From the NCBI RefSeq assembly GCF_040436345.1, contig NC_133232.1, positions 35,568,265-35,632,264 on the forward strand: 64,000 nucleotides of DNA, read 5' to 3'. This DNA is from Pagrus major. Lineage: Eukaryota > Chordata > Actinopteri > Spariformes > Sparidae. Both the position numbers and the translations under genes were made by a program. This document shows, piece by piece, positions 11,401-37,100 of this stretch. Numbering within the stretch: position 1 is the first letter of the stretch; each line of letters starts with the position of its first letter. A model generated the notes under the pieces. The model saw only the letters and a list, made by a program, of their open reading frames with translations, did no database searches and was not told the origin of the DNA.

Positions 11401-13529
11401 TTGTTTTTGGAGCAAGTAAAAGGAAGATGCAACTTATTTCTAGGAACTGTTTTTCAAACTGAAGCCTTGACTTAAATGTAGGAATGCCAAAAGTTAGTGC
11501 TGAGAATGAATGGAGGTGTGAAAGGGCAAATTAGAGGAGTGCAGGTAATCCCAGATAATCCTCCTGACTCTTTACTTTCATCTCAACCTATTTTCTTCAA
11601 CATCTAGACCAGGAGGCACTGATACAAAGTGTATTTCCCAAGGGACAGTTACATCAGACCCCATGTGTACAGATGAGTTGATGCACATGACTCTCCCAGA
11701 GGATTGTGTTCTCATCACCTGTAAAATGAGGGTCCTCAGAGCCAGGAGGCGGCCGTGACTCGCAGCGTCGTGGAGGGGTGAGCGGTCCGCCCATGATCCT
11801 GCAGCGAGAATAAGACATTCAGTGCTTACTTCCATTTACATTTATTATTGCCATTAGGTTGATGCACTTATCTGGAACCATTTACAATAATTGCAACAGC
11901 AGAATAAGCCTCAAGCTACTAACAGTACAAGATGATAATATTCAGAACCTCTGTAGTACATGCACAGACAAATATTCTGTCTTCCCTGGAGTAATAATGA
12001 CAGAGAAGTACTGGTACATTCAGTAGATATGTGCAGAGAATATTTAATGCATTCACTACCTTATAATAAAGTCATTTAAGTGTTTAACTAAGAGGCTTGC
12101 AGACTCCGTTGTAAAATACTTCCTATTTTGTTACGTATATCAAAGTCATATTTCAGCCTCCCGGGCCATGTTTTGCCCTTCATCACCCAAGTTAATGCAC
12201 GGGGCAGCAGATTATGACTAATGGTGCTTTAAAGTCCTTGTGCAGTAAACTGAGCTGACTCACTTTACATTTACATGACAAATTAATATCAACTTGAAAA
12301 ACTGTCTGTTTTATGTAATTTTGGAAAAAACAAAACAAAAACAAATGCTCACTAAGCACACCTGAGTCAATGTCCAGAATAACAGCCGATGCATTCCACA
12401 CGTTATCATCATTATTGTAATCTTCGTCCACTTTAATCATATTTAACAGTTAATAATCGACCTAATGTTTCCAATGAAATGCACGCTCCTTAATTCATGC
12501 AGCCTATTTCCCCCCCGATTGACATGAATGTGAAATGCGGATATTAAACACCCAGCTGCAGACATCAAACAGATTTCTTAGAACAAGGAAGACCATATCT
12601 GCAGGACTGTGACTAATACCCTCAGCTTGGCTAATTAGTATTCCATGCAGTGGGTCCACTTTAAATTAAACATCCCCCTTGAATGATAGATACAGATTAT
12701 GTTGTCGCCGTGTATTTCTTTTCCCCAGAATGTGCCTTCGAACCGCCTGTTCCTGAGAATGTGGAGGGTTGTTTTGGTTGCTGTCTGAGTGTTAAAGGGT
12801 GCACTGCATAGCTGGGAATGGAAACTAGGGCAGGATGGGGGCGAGGGAGGGAGGACGGGGGGGATATCATGACTGTGTTCTATTAATACATTAGAGAAAA
12901 AAAGGCTGCCAGCCTGCAGTGTCTTCATTTAATATTGAATATACGGTGGAGGATTTATAAGAAGCTATTAAACTAATGAAAGAAAAGTCGGCTATCATTT
13001 ATATCTACAGTATACATTAATGTGAATACAGTTAATGGCTCTTATATTGATTGGATTAGTAATGCAGTATTTATAGCTCATTTGTAAACACGGAAATTGT
13101 GAGCGCGTCTTTGAGCAGGAGGGGGTACTTCATTCTAGAGTAAACAATATCAATATTTTCTACCTATGACCTTATACGCCTGAGGTCAGATATGTGGCTT
13201 GTTGTAAACACAGAAATATATATGCTGGTAATGATGCCGTGTGTGGAACAAAGACACCACTTGAAGGATTTAAAAAACTCCAACTCGACAAGGCTTTTTA
13301 TGTTTCTGAGTTCAGAGTACTCACTGTGTTGTTGACCATAATCATAGAACTCTGCTGATATCCTGGCAGCTTCTTTACGGTTCCCACGAACAATGTAGAA
13401 GTATGCCAGCAAGTTGAGAGAAATCTTAACAAAGAGCTTAAAGCAGAACAGTGCCAAGATGCTGAAGTAAACATTGGACAACTGGGCCGCAAAGGGCTTG
13501 TTGGTGAATTCCCCTGTTGGGTCTGACAT
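8316..13529 (-). CDS. asb5: ankyrin repeat and SOCS box protein 5 (seven exons)
   Basis: Exons 13529-13325, 11798-11719, 10661-10554, 10314-10164, 9722-9588, 8807-8616 and 8443-8316 join in frame to 332 residues, close to mammalian ASB5 (about 329). The hydrophobic N-terminus (AAQLSNVYFSILALFCFKLF) is typical of ASB5. Six ankyrin repeats follow, e.g. DRSPLHDAASHGRLLALRTL, DHVTPLHEACVGDHVACARAL, DGVTPLFNACT, DSPLHAAAEKDSTAVVKLLL. The last exon encodes a SOCS box: a BC-box (LLSQMCRQCIRN) and the Cul5-box LPLP. Family knowledge: ASB proteins are substrate receptors of Elongin B/C-Cullin 5 ubiquitin ligases; ASB5 is linked to muscle and vessel growth. The ATG at 13529 is chosen over a longer frame that lacks an upstream ATG; it has A at -3. 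Head-to-head with ctso, upstream of spata4. Confidence 0.95.
8616..8807 (-). CDS. asb5: asb5 exon 6
   Basis: Encodes (G)ANVQKGRSLDSPLHAAAEK, then LLLDFGADINARNTEFQRP: last ankyrin repeats and linker to the SOCS box. Donor GTACAA, phase 1. Confidence 0.95.
9588..9722 (-). CDS. asb5: asb5 exon 5
   Basis: Encodes (G)HYGCVEALVTWGADVDMDI, then PHLGTALYTACVCQELECAR: fourth and fifth ankyrin repeats. Donor GTCAGC, phase 1. GT-rich sequence lies at 9497-9530 in the intron just beyond. Confidence 0.93.
10164..10314 (-). CDS. asb5: asb5 exon 4
   Basis: Encodes VNASTIDGVTPLFNACTVG through PSPIHEATSK: third ankyrin repeat and start of the fourth. Donor GTAATT, phase 1. Confidence 0.95.
10554..10661 (-). 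CDS. asb5: asb5 exon 3
   Basis: Encodes GHSVNVLTIDHVTPLHEACV through LIDAGAN: second ankyrin repeat. Donor GTAAGT, phase 0. Confidence 0.95.
10662..11718 (-). other. asb5 intron 2
   Basis: Non-coding; nothing recognised beyond ordinary AT-rich intron sequence. Confidence 0.6.
11719..11798 (-). CDS. asb5: asb5 exon 2
   Basis: Encodes (R)SWADRSPLHDAASHGRLLAL through LILQ: first ankyrin repeat. Donor GTGATG, phase 0. Confidence 0.93.
11799..13324 (-). other. asb5 intron 1
   Basis: Non-coding. About 11858-11900 (TTGATGCACTTATCTGGAAC, then TTTACAATAATTGCAA) looks like the scattered fish repeat containing 'acttatccagagcgacttacaa', heavily decayed. Nothing else recognised. Confidence 0.45.
13325..13529 (-). 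CDS. asb5: asb5 exon 1
   Basis: MSDPTGEFTNKPFAAQLSN through NRKEAARISAEFYDYGQQH; contains the N-terminal hydrophobic segment. Donor GTGAGT, phase 1. Confidence 0.93.
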
Positions 13530-13743
13530 TTCCTCCGACACGTTACAGAGGAGCTTGGGTTATGATGAAGGCAGATCAGATGCCACTCCGAAAAGCACAA
13601 GACTAGCCTACTTTTTCTCCCAGTGTACGGGCTGATTGGCTGGTCCTGACAAAGTACCGGCTGGAAAAAATGCTTTGCAGCTGCTACTGTTACTGTGCCT
13701 GAGAGCAACAACTGCAGCAGTAGTGTACTATGTGTGGGGGCGT

Positions 13744-13745
<2 letters not shown>

Positions 13746-13786
<41 letters not shown>
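13746..13786. repeat. (GT)n microsatellite
   Basis: About 20 uninterrupted TG dinucleotides, roughly 220 bp upstream of the asb5 ATG. Confidence 0.95.
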
Positions 13787-13787
<1 letters not shown>

Positions 13788-13851
13788 TCATGAGTTATGA
13801 ACTTTTCCACACACTGGTACCTGCAAATGTGACAATTATTTTCTTTTTTTA

Positions 13852-14420
13852 TACATTTGAACTCGTGATAGCTTTAATTCTGGATAGTTGGAATATTTAG
13901 TTTTTTTTAAATAAATAATTTCATTAATTTCGAATCAAAATATTATACAATTCTAGATAAAGAGCAAAAATAAATAAATAAAAAAAACATTTGAACAAAC
14001 AATATTTTTAGAATGATTATTAGCATCAATTTCAAATCAAGATATTGTTTAATTCTTGATAAATTACAATAAGAAAAATACCTGTAGATACATTTACACT
14101 CATGACAGTATTGGATTTTAGATAAATTAGATAACAAAAAATCTTTAAAAATGATTATTTACACCAATTTAAAATCCTGAAGTTGTTTAATTCTAAATAA
14201 ATCACATTAAAAAATACCTTTAGGCACATTTAAACTCATCTAATTTAATAAATAATAAAAAAAAAAGACTAATTGCACTAATTTCAAATCATGATCAATC
14301 AAGATATTATCTAATTCTAGATAAATTACATTAAAACATATTTTTAAAAATACCTGTTGATACATTTATGATAGTATTACATTTTGGAAATATTAAATAA
14401 AAAATAATTTTAAAAAACCC
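13852..14420. repeat. decayed AT-rich tandem array, unit about 130 bp
   Basis: About 4.5 diverged units. Each begins near (T/C)ACATTTA-A-CTCAT and carries, in order, TTTTAAA-type A/T runs, 'ATTA-CA-CAATTTCAAATCA', 'AGATATT-T-TAATTCT-GATAAATTACA' and 'AAAAATACCT-T-G'. Unit starts fall near 13852, 14087, 14227 and 14363, with one unclear start in the first copy. Copies differ by many substitutions and small indels. No coding potential. Confidence 0.65.
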
Positions 14421-14584
14421 ATCAAGCTTAAAATCTAAAGATTTAAAATCTAGATTTATAAACATGTTATAAACATTACATTCGTTTTTAATGAAGTTAT
14501 TAGAGTATACATCACCTCTCAGTGCCTCCCTCCTCCTCTACCTTCATTTTACTTTCTGTTTCCAAGGAAGCGCCCTTCGGTCGC

Positions 14585-14595
14585 TGCGCATGCGC
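14585..14595. promoter_or_regulatory. NRF1-type palindrome upstream of ctso
   Basis: TGCGCATGCGC is the core of the NRF1 consensus and lies 96 bp upstream of the ctso ATG in the G/C-richest part of the spacer. NRF1 sites are typical of broadly expressed vertebrate promoters. Confidence 0.65.
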
Positions 14596-14690
14596 TGTGG
14601 ATTATCCCTCACCTTTTCCGCGAACATCACTTTTGAATTTACTCCTGTTTTCATATCTCTGAATGTCTTTAACAGGCAAGTCTCCGTCCA

Positions 14691-23836
<9,146 letters not shown>

Positions 23837-23891
23837 CAAGATCTTGTGTATTTTTGTCTCTTCTCTTGTCTTGTGTATGTGACTGTGTGAC

Positions 23892-23916
23892 TGTGTGTGT
23901 GTGTGTGTGTGTGTGT
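23892..23916. repeat. (GT)n microsatellite
   Basis: About 12 GT units in the ctso 3' untranslated region, 56 bp after the stop codon. Confidence 0.95.
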
Positions 23917-24003
23917 AAGATTTAAATCACCTTTTTGCTGGCAAATCTCACTTTAAATAATGTTTTTTTATTGAAATGTCACAATTGTACATCACTAAAA
24001 CAA

Positions 24004-24009
24004 AATAAA
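24004..24009 (+). terminator. candidate ctso poly(A) signal
   Basis: Canonical AATAAA, the first one after the ctso stop at 23836. Use is inferred from position only. Confidence 0.5.
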
Positions 24010-25258
24010 TCACTTTACATGCTGATGAATGTTGGATCATACATGAGAAATCAACACACACAACACACAAAAAATGTCATAATAAGTATAGATGAACTGT
24101 ACAAAAAAAGTATCTTATTAAATATATAAGCTAGATACATATTATATGTGATATGGCTCATAAATTTATGTATACAGCGATCACATCAATCACTGCATAA
24201 ATACATAACAAAATTGATTTTACAGCATACTATACAAACATTATCACACAACTACATTATTAACATTATGTACACATTATTTGGCCTCCATTTTATAGTG
24301 TCACTTTGCAAATTTTTCTATTTTAGAGGTTTATTGTCTTTTTATGTGCTCCCTCTTGCATCAAAACCACATCCCAGTAATCCCTCGCAGACACCTTCCC
24401 CATGCTGACATGAAGGATAACGCTGTTGTAAAAAATCCATCATCCCGACCAGTTTGATCACTGCTCTCACCGATCTATTTGCTTTCAGGTCAGTCGCAGT
24501 GAATTTGCATAATTTTATTGGAAAACATCTAAGCAAATCCTATCAAGGAGCCATCTGCTTTACTTTGTGACCAGTCAAGATTAGAGATTAGAGTAAAATA
24601 GTGTAATTTGGCCATTTGATTTATTCAGGGTCAGACGCTGCGTCACAAGTTTCTGTACTACGGCCTGATGAAACTAATGAGCTTGTAATTTTCTATTCTC
24701 TTCTCTGATAACATAATTTGAGGGTATTTGCTTTTAGTGTCAGATGAGATGAAAAAAGATGTTTTTCACCTTTTTTGACATTAAAATTAAGATTTTCTTT
24801 CATATTTCTGTATTTACATGTCACAATCCCAATAAGATATACTGAAAGGCCCACCCAGTATTACCATCATGCTATCTAATGCCTCTTATGTAATTTCTGT
24901 GTTTATGTACATTTTCAGCCATTTTAAATGGTCCGTCCTTGTGCCATGTTTCACTACATCTTTTTTTTACCTGAAAAAACCTGAAGGTAGTAAGATGCAA
25001 GATGCTTCAAAACTACAGCTTATTTCCGTTATCATCATATGTAGTATTTGAGTATTTTGTGCAGATGTATAGACTTTCTCAGGTACATCAACCTGATGTC
25101 ATGCATATCTGAAAACTGTGTTCGTAACGAAATATTGCATGTTTTGATGGCCACCTATTCATCCATGCGCCTGTCACCAAATCTTTTTTTTTAGCTGTGC
25201 AGGGGATCTGTTGTGAGGTCAGTTACAGTGAAAGGCAGGAAGCCAGGACAGACGTCTC

Positions 25259-30168
<4,910 letters not shown>

Positions 30169-32104
30169 GACTTTTCCAAATCAGTTGCAGCAACGATGTG
30201 TTCTTCTTCCTCGACTAATATTTACTAAGATTGTCTTCAAAGCAATCCAGATTTTTAAAGACTCACCTCATCCAATCATTCATGAGGATGCAGTCACCAT
30301 CCGGCCCGCCTCTATTTGCCCCATGGAGCTGTTGTTTATCTCGAACTAGGACCACCTTCTGGACTCGAACCTTGACCTGCTAAAAGTACGGTCACAGGAC
30401 CTTTTTCAAATAATACAATGAAAAACAACAAATGCCAAATACACACTACTTTTAAGCAAAACATCAGACTGAAATAGATTATAACTCAAGAACCTTCAAA
30501 CTATCAGAACAAATATTGTGGTCATATTGTGGTCTTTGCTGTGGACGTTGCTGTCTCAGGGTTTCTTCACATTGTTTGCTCTCAAGGATTTGCTGTTTAT
30601 ATCTGTATGTACTGTCTGTTACAAATAGCGAAGTTGGTTACGTAAACGTCTGACTGAGAGGAGTGGGATTCTCATGTGTATATTGGCATCGCAGACTTTG
30701 TTCCAGTTGGCAAACCTGATATGCACTTTCTGTCTTTTGTATTTCGCCATGCCAAGTTTCTAATCAATACATTTAATTTTAAAAAAGACGAAGAAAATGT
30801 GGAAAAATCAATGCTGTGAAAAGATGAGCTTCTTTTCAACCACAAACTCTTGAGAGGTTTGATTATTGTTTGATTAAGGACACATCCTGAAATTAGACAG
30901 AAAAATCACAGAAAAATGTGGGTGAAATGGACTGTTACTTTTGTTAATGTTATTATTTTTTGATCAGGAACTCTTATTTTCACGGTCTTTACCCACTGCA
31001 GAGACAGAGACACTTAGTCAGAAGCATAACAACTGTGAGTCATAATAAGAAACATAATGTAAGGTCTCTGAGTATCGTTGATGCCTCACTATGGGTCATT
31101 GGACTCATCTGTAAATATTTGCAATTTGGTTAATATTTTATTCAGCCTCAGTGAGTTACCATCATTTGAGACGTGTTCCAAGGCCACTGAGAGCGAGTGG
31201 ACAGCACATATGTTCTTAGTGAGCTGGTGTTGTTTGTTCCTGTGACAAACCACATAAACATACAAACCTTTAGAGCTGACCGTCCGAAGCATTTTGGGAA
31301 CTGAGAATGTCCTTCCTGTCAGGACGTGTTAACAGCTGTGTTATTCCCTCAGATAATTACAGGGTTGTCTCTTCCTACCACCTGAACCACAACACACTGT
31401 CAGTCACAACAAAGGTTAGGGGTTCAGGTTTTTGTCTTTGAACGACAGTTAGCCCAGTTTCATCAGTTTAAGACTCAGAATCCACAATCCACCCTCTCTA
31501 AATCCCTCCAAGATCATTAGCGCTCTTGTTTTTCACCCACACTCTTTGTAGACTTCTCAAGTACAGTCCCAACAGCCTGTGCAACTGTCCTCAGAAGATC
31601 AGAGGGATGATAACGAGCAGCTATTTCTGAATCGGGACATGGTACAAGTCTAGCTATATAATGCTGCAGACTGAACATGAAGAGCAGAAGCAGCACCGAG
31701 ATTCTTTGTTCTTGTTCCCATTTAGCTGGGATGAATGGGATGCTAGTGAGGGGGAGGTGGTCAGGGCTGCAGTGGATGAGATGCTTTAGACTAGATAATA
31801 CCGTCACTGTAAATCTTCGAGGCCTTAACAAACGTGTCCATCTCACTGATAGGACGCACGTGTCAATACGCATTATTTCCAAGGTCTGAGTGAGTCACTG
31901 ATTAAGAGAAAGCAGGGATGTGACCTCTTTTCACCTCACTGCCATGTAAAACTCCCAATGAAAGTTAAACTGTTTTCCTCTGTGCACGCCCCTTGTCCTC
32001 GTGTCGTTTGTTTGTTTGTCAATTGTCAGCCGAGCCGTCGCTACATCTGACTTCTTCTCTACATCACTTTTGATTTGAGCCTTTTTGTATTCTCGAAAGA
32101 GAGC

Positions 32105-32760
32105 ATGAATAATGTATTTATCAGTAAAGTCTCAGAAAAGACAGAACAATTGGACAAAAAGCGACTAAATATGTTAATAGTAAGATCTGCACTTCAGTCT
32201 TTCTGCTTCGACCCATCCTATTAGCATTAATAATTACAGAGGGAATTATTACACACTGTAATAATGAAGCGTTCTTGAATGATAATTATGATCTCGACGT
32301 TACTTTGATTAACCCATCTTCTCGCAATCAAATGGTGTTTTTCCAGTATTACATCCGAGGTTTAACTCTCCCTGTTATGAAATCCTGCAGAGAGACGCTT
32401 TTTTGGTTTTCTGTCACATGCCTTAAAATCGAATTTACCCCAACAGGTCCTGCTGGAGAGAAAGTCCACGAGTTGTCAGCTGAAGGTGAGCAAACGCAAT
32501 AATGAACACTATCACCACGTGTGCATGTGAGAATCTGTCTAAGAGTTTCAGAAAATAATTAATTTCAAACATAATTAATGTATTTTTAAAAAAAGAACAA
32601 AAATCTGAAAAAAAGCACCTTAAAATGTCAACAGTGAGATCTGCACCGTTACACACATGAGCTTTAAAAATTACAGAGGAACTGTACTGTTTTTTAATCA
32701 TAATTATGTTCTCAACATAACTTTAATTAACTCATCTTCTTGCAGTCGTTAGATAACTAG
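32105..32760. repeat. local tandem repeat, period about 454 bp
   Basis: The text around 32184 (TAAGATCTGCAC, then AATTACAGAGG, GATAATTATGATCTC, TTAACCCATCTTCT) recurs around 32638 (GAGATCTGCACC, AATTACAGAGG, CATAATTATGTTCTC, TTAACTCATCTTCT), offset about 454 bp. The second copy breaks down after about 32760. Confidence 0.6.
32447..32485 (+). other. exon-like module, copy 1
   Basis: A 39-nt segment between CCCCAACAG and GTGAGC contains GAGAAAGTCCACGAGTTGTC. It repeats at 34150-34199 with its flanking splice-like signals. Upstream GAGGTTTAACTCTCCCT (32357-32373) and CTGTCACATGCCT are also shared. May be a duplicated non-coding exon or part of an unknown repeat. Confidence 0.35.
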
Positions 32761-33537
32761 ATGTTTGGAAAAATGTTTCAAGATTCTCATGTTTTAATAT
32801 AATCGACGGATCAATTATAATCAAAGAAAAACATTTTTGCACTCTTCTGCTTTTTCTGTTTGTGCAGTATGTTTATAGTAAATACATACTTCAATTATCT
32901 TGTCTCATATCATTTTTAACATTAATTTTACAATTATTGTAGACTTTTTGTTACATTAGGTTGAACTAATTTAAAATAATGTATGTTTTGTTGTAGGTAA
33001 AAAGACAATCAACCAGAGATGTTATATGTTTGAACTGAAGTCATTATGTTGGGGAACATTAATCTGCATCACGGAAATATTATTATATGTTATAATAGTA
33101 TTACAATAACCTATGGTGGCAGGAAATTAATTACAAACGCTATTATATAGGAATATTACATTATTACACTGTTGCAGCAATTTCAGGCTATAAACTAAAT
33201 GCCAGTGTGAGTAGTAGGTCATATAAGTAGTTGTTGTATGTCTACTGCTTCTAGAGGATCCACAAGAAAACAGATGTTGTGTCAAAGCTCAGAACGAAGC
33301 TGTTTATGTCGAGATCACAGAAAAATTCTGTAGCACAAGAAAAACGGAGCCTGTTGGCCCGTGTTGATGTGTGGATTTCAAACATTACCTCCGTGTTAGG
33401 AGAACATTTCAGCAGTTTCCTTCATGTCGGCTCCTTTTTGTGTCAGAAACCTCTGGACAGAAATAGTGTTTATTTTCCTTCTCAGTAAATGTACCATAAA
33501 TTGGTTTATATAGAAGGCAGTATTTAACAAATGAATT

Positions 33538-33868
33538 TAGGGATGCATGATATGGATTCTTTTCAGCCGATACAATAACAGTTAATTACCTGCATCTGAT
33601 GGCCCATACCACTAAGATAACCCTTTTTTTTTTTCTTCACATTTTTGTGTTTTAAAAGAAGTTTATAACCTGTAGTTACTGCACACCTGAGGGTGTAAAG
33701 GCTCAGTCAAGTTTTAACATAACAAATCTTACCTTTTTCTCTTCCTGAGAACATTTGAAAAACATGTATTGCATGCTTTAGGCCATGAAAGCAATTTGGA
33801 TTTATATTATCTTCGATATTTATCAGCTACATTTTCACAGATACTGATAAATATATTGTGTATCTCTA
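33538..33868. mobile_element. hAT-type miniature element (331 bp) with 8-bp target duplication
   Basis: Ends are TAGGGATGCATGATAT and ATATTGTGTATCTCTA, inverted repeats matching at 12 of 16 positions. The element is flanked on both sides by AATGAATT (33530-33537 and 33869-33876), the 8-bp duplication expected of hAT transposases. No coding capacity. Confidence 0.75.
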
Positions 33869-34149
33869 AATGAATTACAAGGTCATGAATGCAGGTGGTC
33901 AGTTTTCTTTTTGAAGTACTTTCAAACTGAACCTTCAAAAGTTTATTTTTGATTCATAACATCCAAACAGATTTGGTTAAGAAACCAAATGGAATTGGGA
34001 GCAGATGTATTATTGCTGAGAGAAATGGTGTTTTTATTATATAAAATATGAGGTTTAACTCTCCCTATTTTGACTCACTGCACAGAAATACTTTGGGGAT
34101 GGAATTTTGTTTTTCTGTCACATACCTCAAATTGAATGTACCCCTACAG

Positions 34150-34199
34150 GTCCTGTTGATTCTGCGTCGAAGAGAAAGTCCACGAGTTGTCAGCTAAAG
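34150..34199 (+). other. exon-like module, copy 2
   Basis: A 50-nt segment between CCCCTACAG and GTGAGC, sharing GAGAAAGTCCACGAGTTGTC with copy 1 but carrying 11 extra bases, so reading frame is not preserved between copies. Upstream GAGGTTTAACTCTCCCT is at 34050-34066. Confidence 0.35.
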
Positions 34200-37100
34200 G
34201 TGAGCAAAAGCAATAATGAACACCGTCACCTTGTGTGTGCAATTGAGAATCTATTAAGACTGGCTGCCAAAAAAAGTAGGTCTGATAAAATCCACAGAGG
34301 GACATCCACACTGAGATTAGCTTTATATAAAATAACATACAGAATATCTGTTGGAACCATCAGGGGAAGGGAATGTCATTTCAAGATTTGCAATGTGGGA
34401 TGCCCTTGGAGAAGCAATCAGCTCCACACTGTTATTTTATTTACTAGAAGCTCATTAGAGAGCTCAATCTGGTGACTATTCCATGTGTTTGTAATTATCT
34501 AATCAGCTCGGTTGATGCACTTGATCACACATTTCTAATGTCACATCACTGATTTGCTGTATCTACTACTGTAAATTCAACTTCACTTTAAATTACTGTC
34601 CCTTTCGTTCACTCTCAGCCCTACGTCATGTCATCTTAATTCAGTATGACTGGAGTAGCTTTAAAAAATTCAGAACTCCAGTCCAAGCTTTTCTTAAATC
34701 CCCGCAGCCATCGATTTGAGCCTGCGTGGATGCAACATCTAAAGTTATAGATATAATTTCACGTCATTAACAACCATTTTGACATGAGGCCACTGTGCTG
34801 GAGTAAACGATTCTGAGGAAAGATTGTTGATGTTTGAAACGGCAAACCAGATACACCCCTTCTTCAGACGCTACGCACCCCAAAGTCATAGACGTACTGA
34901 CTCTAACAGCTGGGCTATAGTTATATATAACAGTATATAAATGACTAGAAGAGGACATCTTCTGCCTGAGGCTTGGCTAGCCTCAACGCAATACAGGCAA
35001 AAATGTGTAACTCTAAGGGAAAGAAAGTGAGGTCTGCTGTCGCAAGTTGTCTCTTTTAAACTAAGTTGGCGAGTTATTATCTCTGATGTTATTTACATTT
35101 CATTACTATCACGGTGTAGCTCCGTTACTCGTGGGCGAGGACAGTGTTGCTGATTGGCTGGCATAGTGTTGTGTGGTTTTTCTCCATTTACGAAGCCAGG
35201 GCTGTGTATGAATACCAACATTTTTTTTTTCCAGCACACACACAGATTAGCAGATTGTGACGAGATATGCGCTGAATTAAACCAAAAGTTTGCTGGATTA
35301 GAATCGCTGACTGCAGCTTCTAATCCATGCGGTACGACCTCAAACTCAATCCTCATATATGATGTATAACATCCCCTTCAGTGCTCCTGTGTTTTGTGAT
35401 TGTGCGTCCAAGATGGATTGCAAATGTATTTCATGTTTCCATGTGTGATTCCATGTGGCCACCTTTATGTTACGTGCGTGAAATGAGGTCCAATTGAATT
35501 ATGAAACGTGCCTCATTTTTTTCCATTTCTCTGATGTGGCTATTGCATGATGCTTTCGGGTCTTTGATGTTCTTGCAAAGTCGTGCCATCTCTTTTATAT
35601 GAGGCTTTGAAGTAGGTCTAGTTATGCTGCGTAGTGATATGCCGCACTGTTTCTTTGGCAGTGCCGACTGTGGTCACAGTGTGATACTGCAGCAGTACTG
35701 CGGATCATTCTGAATTACTGTTTTATCTATTCTATTTGATGTCTCTTTAAATTAACCCGGAGTGTCCAGAAGTGATTTTTGAACTGATTTATCTGAAGTA
35801 TTTTTCTGACCCCCCTTAAAGTTCAGGTATGACTCTGTTATAATGAGTGCGTAGCCACATGATGATGTAGATAAACAGTCAGCTGGATGACTTTGTGAAC
35901 TATGACTTTGTACCACTAGGGAGCATCAGAGGACTTTTAAGAGAATCAAAGATTTGAATGCTTTATGTTTTGCAGAGCTGAGTTTATATTTGAAGATTTT
36001 TCAGCAGGGTTTTCTTGGGGTTTGACACTCTTTGTATGGATGTATCAAAACAAATGGGGGTTCGTTTAAGTTCACTGTAATTTCAGTGTGAAGAAACAAT
36101 AGACAATGGCTCACAGGGGAGCTTTATTAAGACATTTCATTATAGGTTGGTGAGGAATGGGGGTGGTATATCCTGAGGGAGTCTGATGAGAACTTTGATG
36201 GAATGTATTTGAGATTTCGAGCTGAGCAACATTCAAAGAGATGTAGCTTTTTTTGAGCTCTATATGTCATAAAGCATTCCTTAAATTTCTGAAACCATAC
36301 AAAGAATCTGTGAGATGCTGCACAGGGGGTCAAAAAACAACAGCATAAAACAACTTTTGTGCAAAGAATATTCTGCTCCCATTTGGTTTGAAATGCCGTT
36401 TGAAGTTTACCATGAAAAAGAAATCACTTTCATATGAAGGGGTTGTTTTCAGAGTTATGCATTCCATCATCACAAGTCCTCTGTGCTTTGATGAATAACA
36501 CTTAATTCAAGTGTGGGAAAAGCTGATCACAACCCAAATGTAGTTTTAAAAACTGAGCCATCAAATGTTCAAACCTAAAATCCTTTTTGATGCTTACTAA
36601 GTAGATTGCTTTTAGCCAACTCTCTATATTAAAGGTTAGTTACACTTGCACTGTCTTCAGCTACAATTAACACACTTCAGAACAGCTTCAAGCAGCCAAC
36701 TTAAAATTAATGCTGCATTTGTCTTGTTTCGCTTTGTAGTTCAAAGGATGCATTTTTAATCATTAATGTACTTTGTCATTTTGATTTTTTTTGGAATACT
36801 GAGGCCATGCATACATAACTATTTGGAGATACTTTAAAGCACTGGTGATATCTAAATGAGTTCATTACCGGCTGGATAATACCTCATTTTCTGAACAGTT
36901 GACTTTTGAGAAAACAACAAAAAAAGGCAGAACTTTGTCTAATTCTTAAAAAAACAACACACCAAAAAGAACCCCAATATCATTTTAATCCATGAGTGCA
37001 TTTAACATTCAAAAGAATCATACCTACCGAGAACATGGATGTGATCTATATTTGGATCCACTGCAACCTTGTTTATGTGAGATGGGTTCATGAAATATTT

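Larger units (their letters stand above)
13530..14690. promoter_or_regulatory. asb5-ctso divergent spacer (shared promoter interval)
   Basis: The start codons of asb5 (minus) and ctso (plus) are 1.16 kb apart and face away from each other, so both promoters lie here. It contains a (GT)n run (13746-13786), an AT-rich tandem array (13852-14420) and a G/C-richer segment with an NRF1-type palindrome (14585-14595) close to ctso. The array separates the two likely promoter zones. Confidence 0.6.
23837..25258. other. ctso-tdo2 convergent spacer
   Basis: Holds both 3' untranslated regions. AATAAA at 24004-24009 on the plus strand is a plausible ctso poly(A) signal 168 nt after the stop. TTTATT at about 24622 (AATAAA on minus) is a possible tdo2 signal. 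The AT-rich middle has no coding potential. Confidence 0.5.

Noticed and set aside
13164-13541. Longer asb5 N-terminus starting at 13541
   Set aside because: The codon at 13541 is GTG, not ATG; the ATG at 13529 has a better context and gives the family length.
31517-31882. 121-residue open frame on the minus strand between tdo2 and tenm3
   Set aside because: No domain pattern, no splice partner and no repeated motif; composition is like random intergenic sequence.
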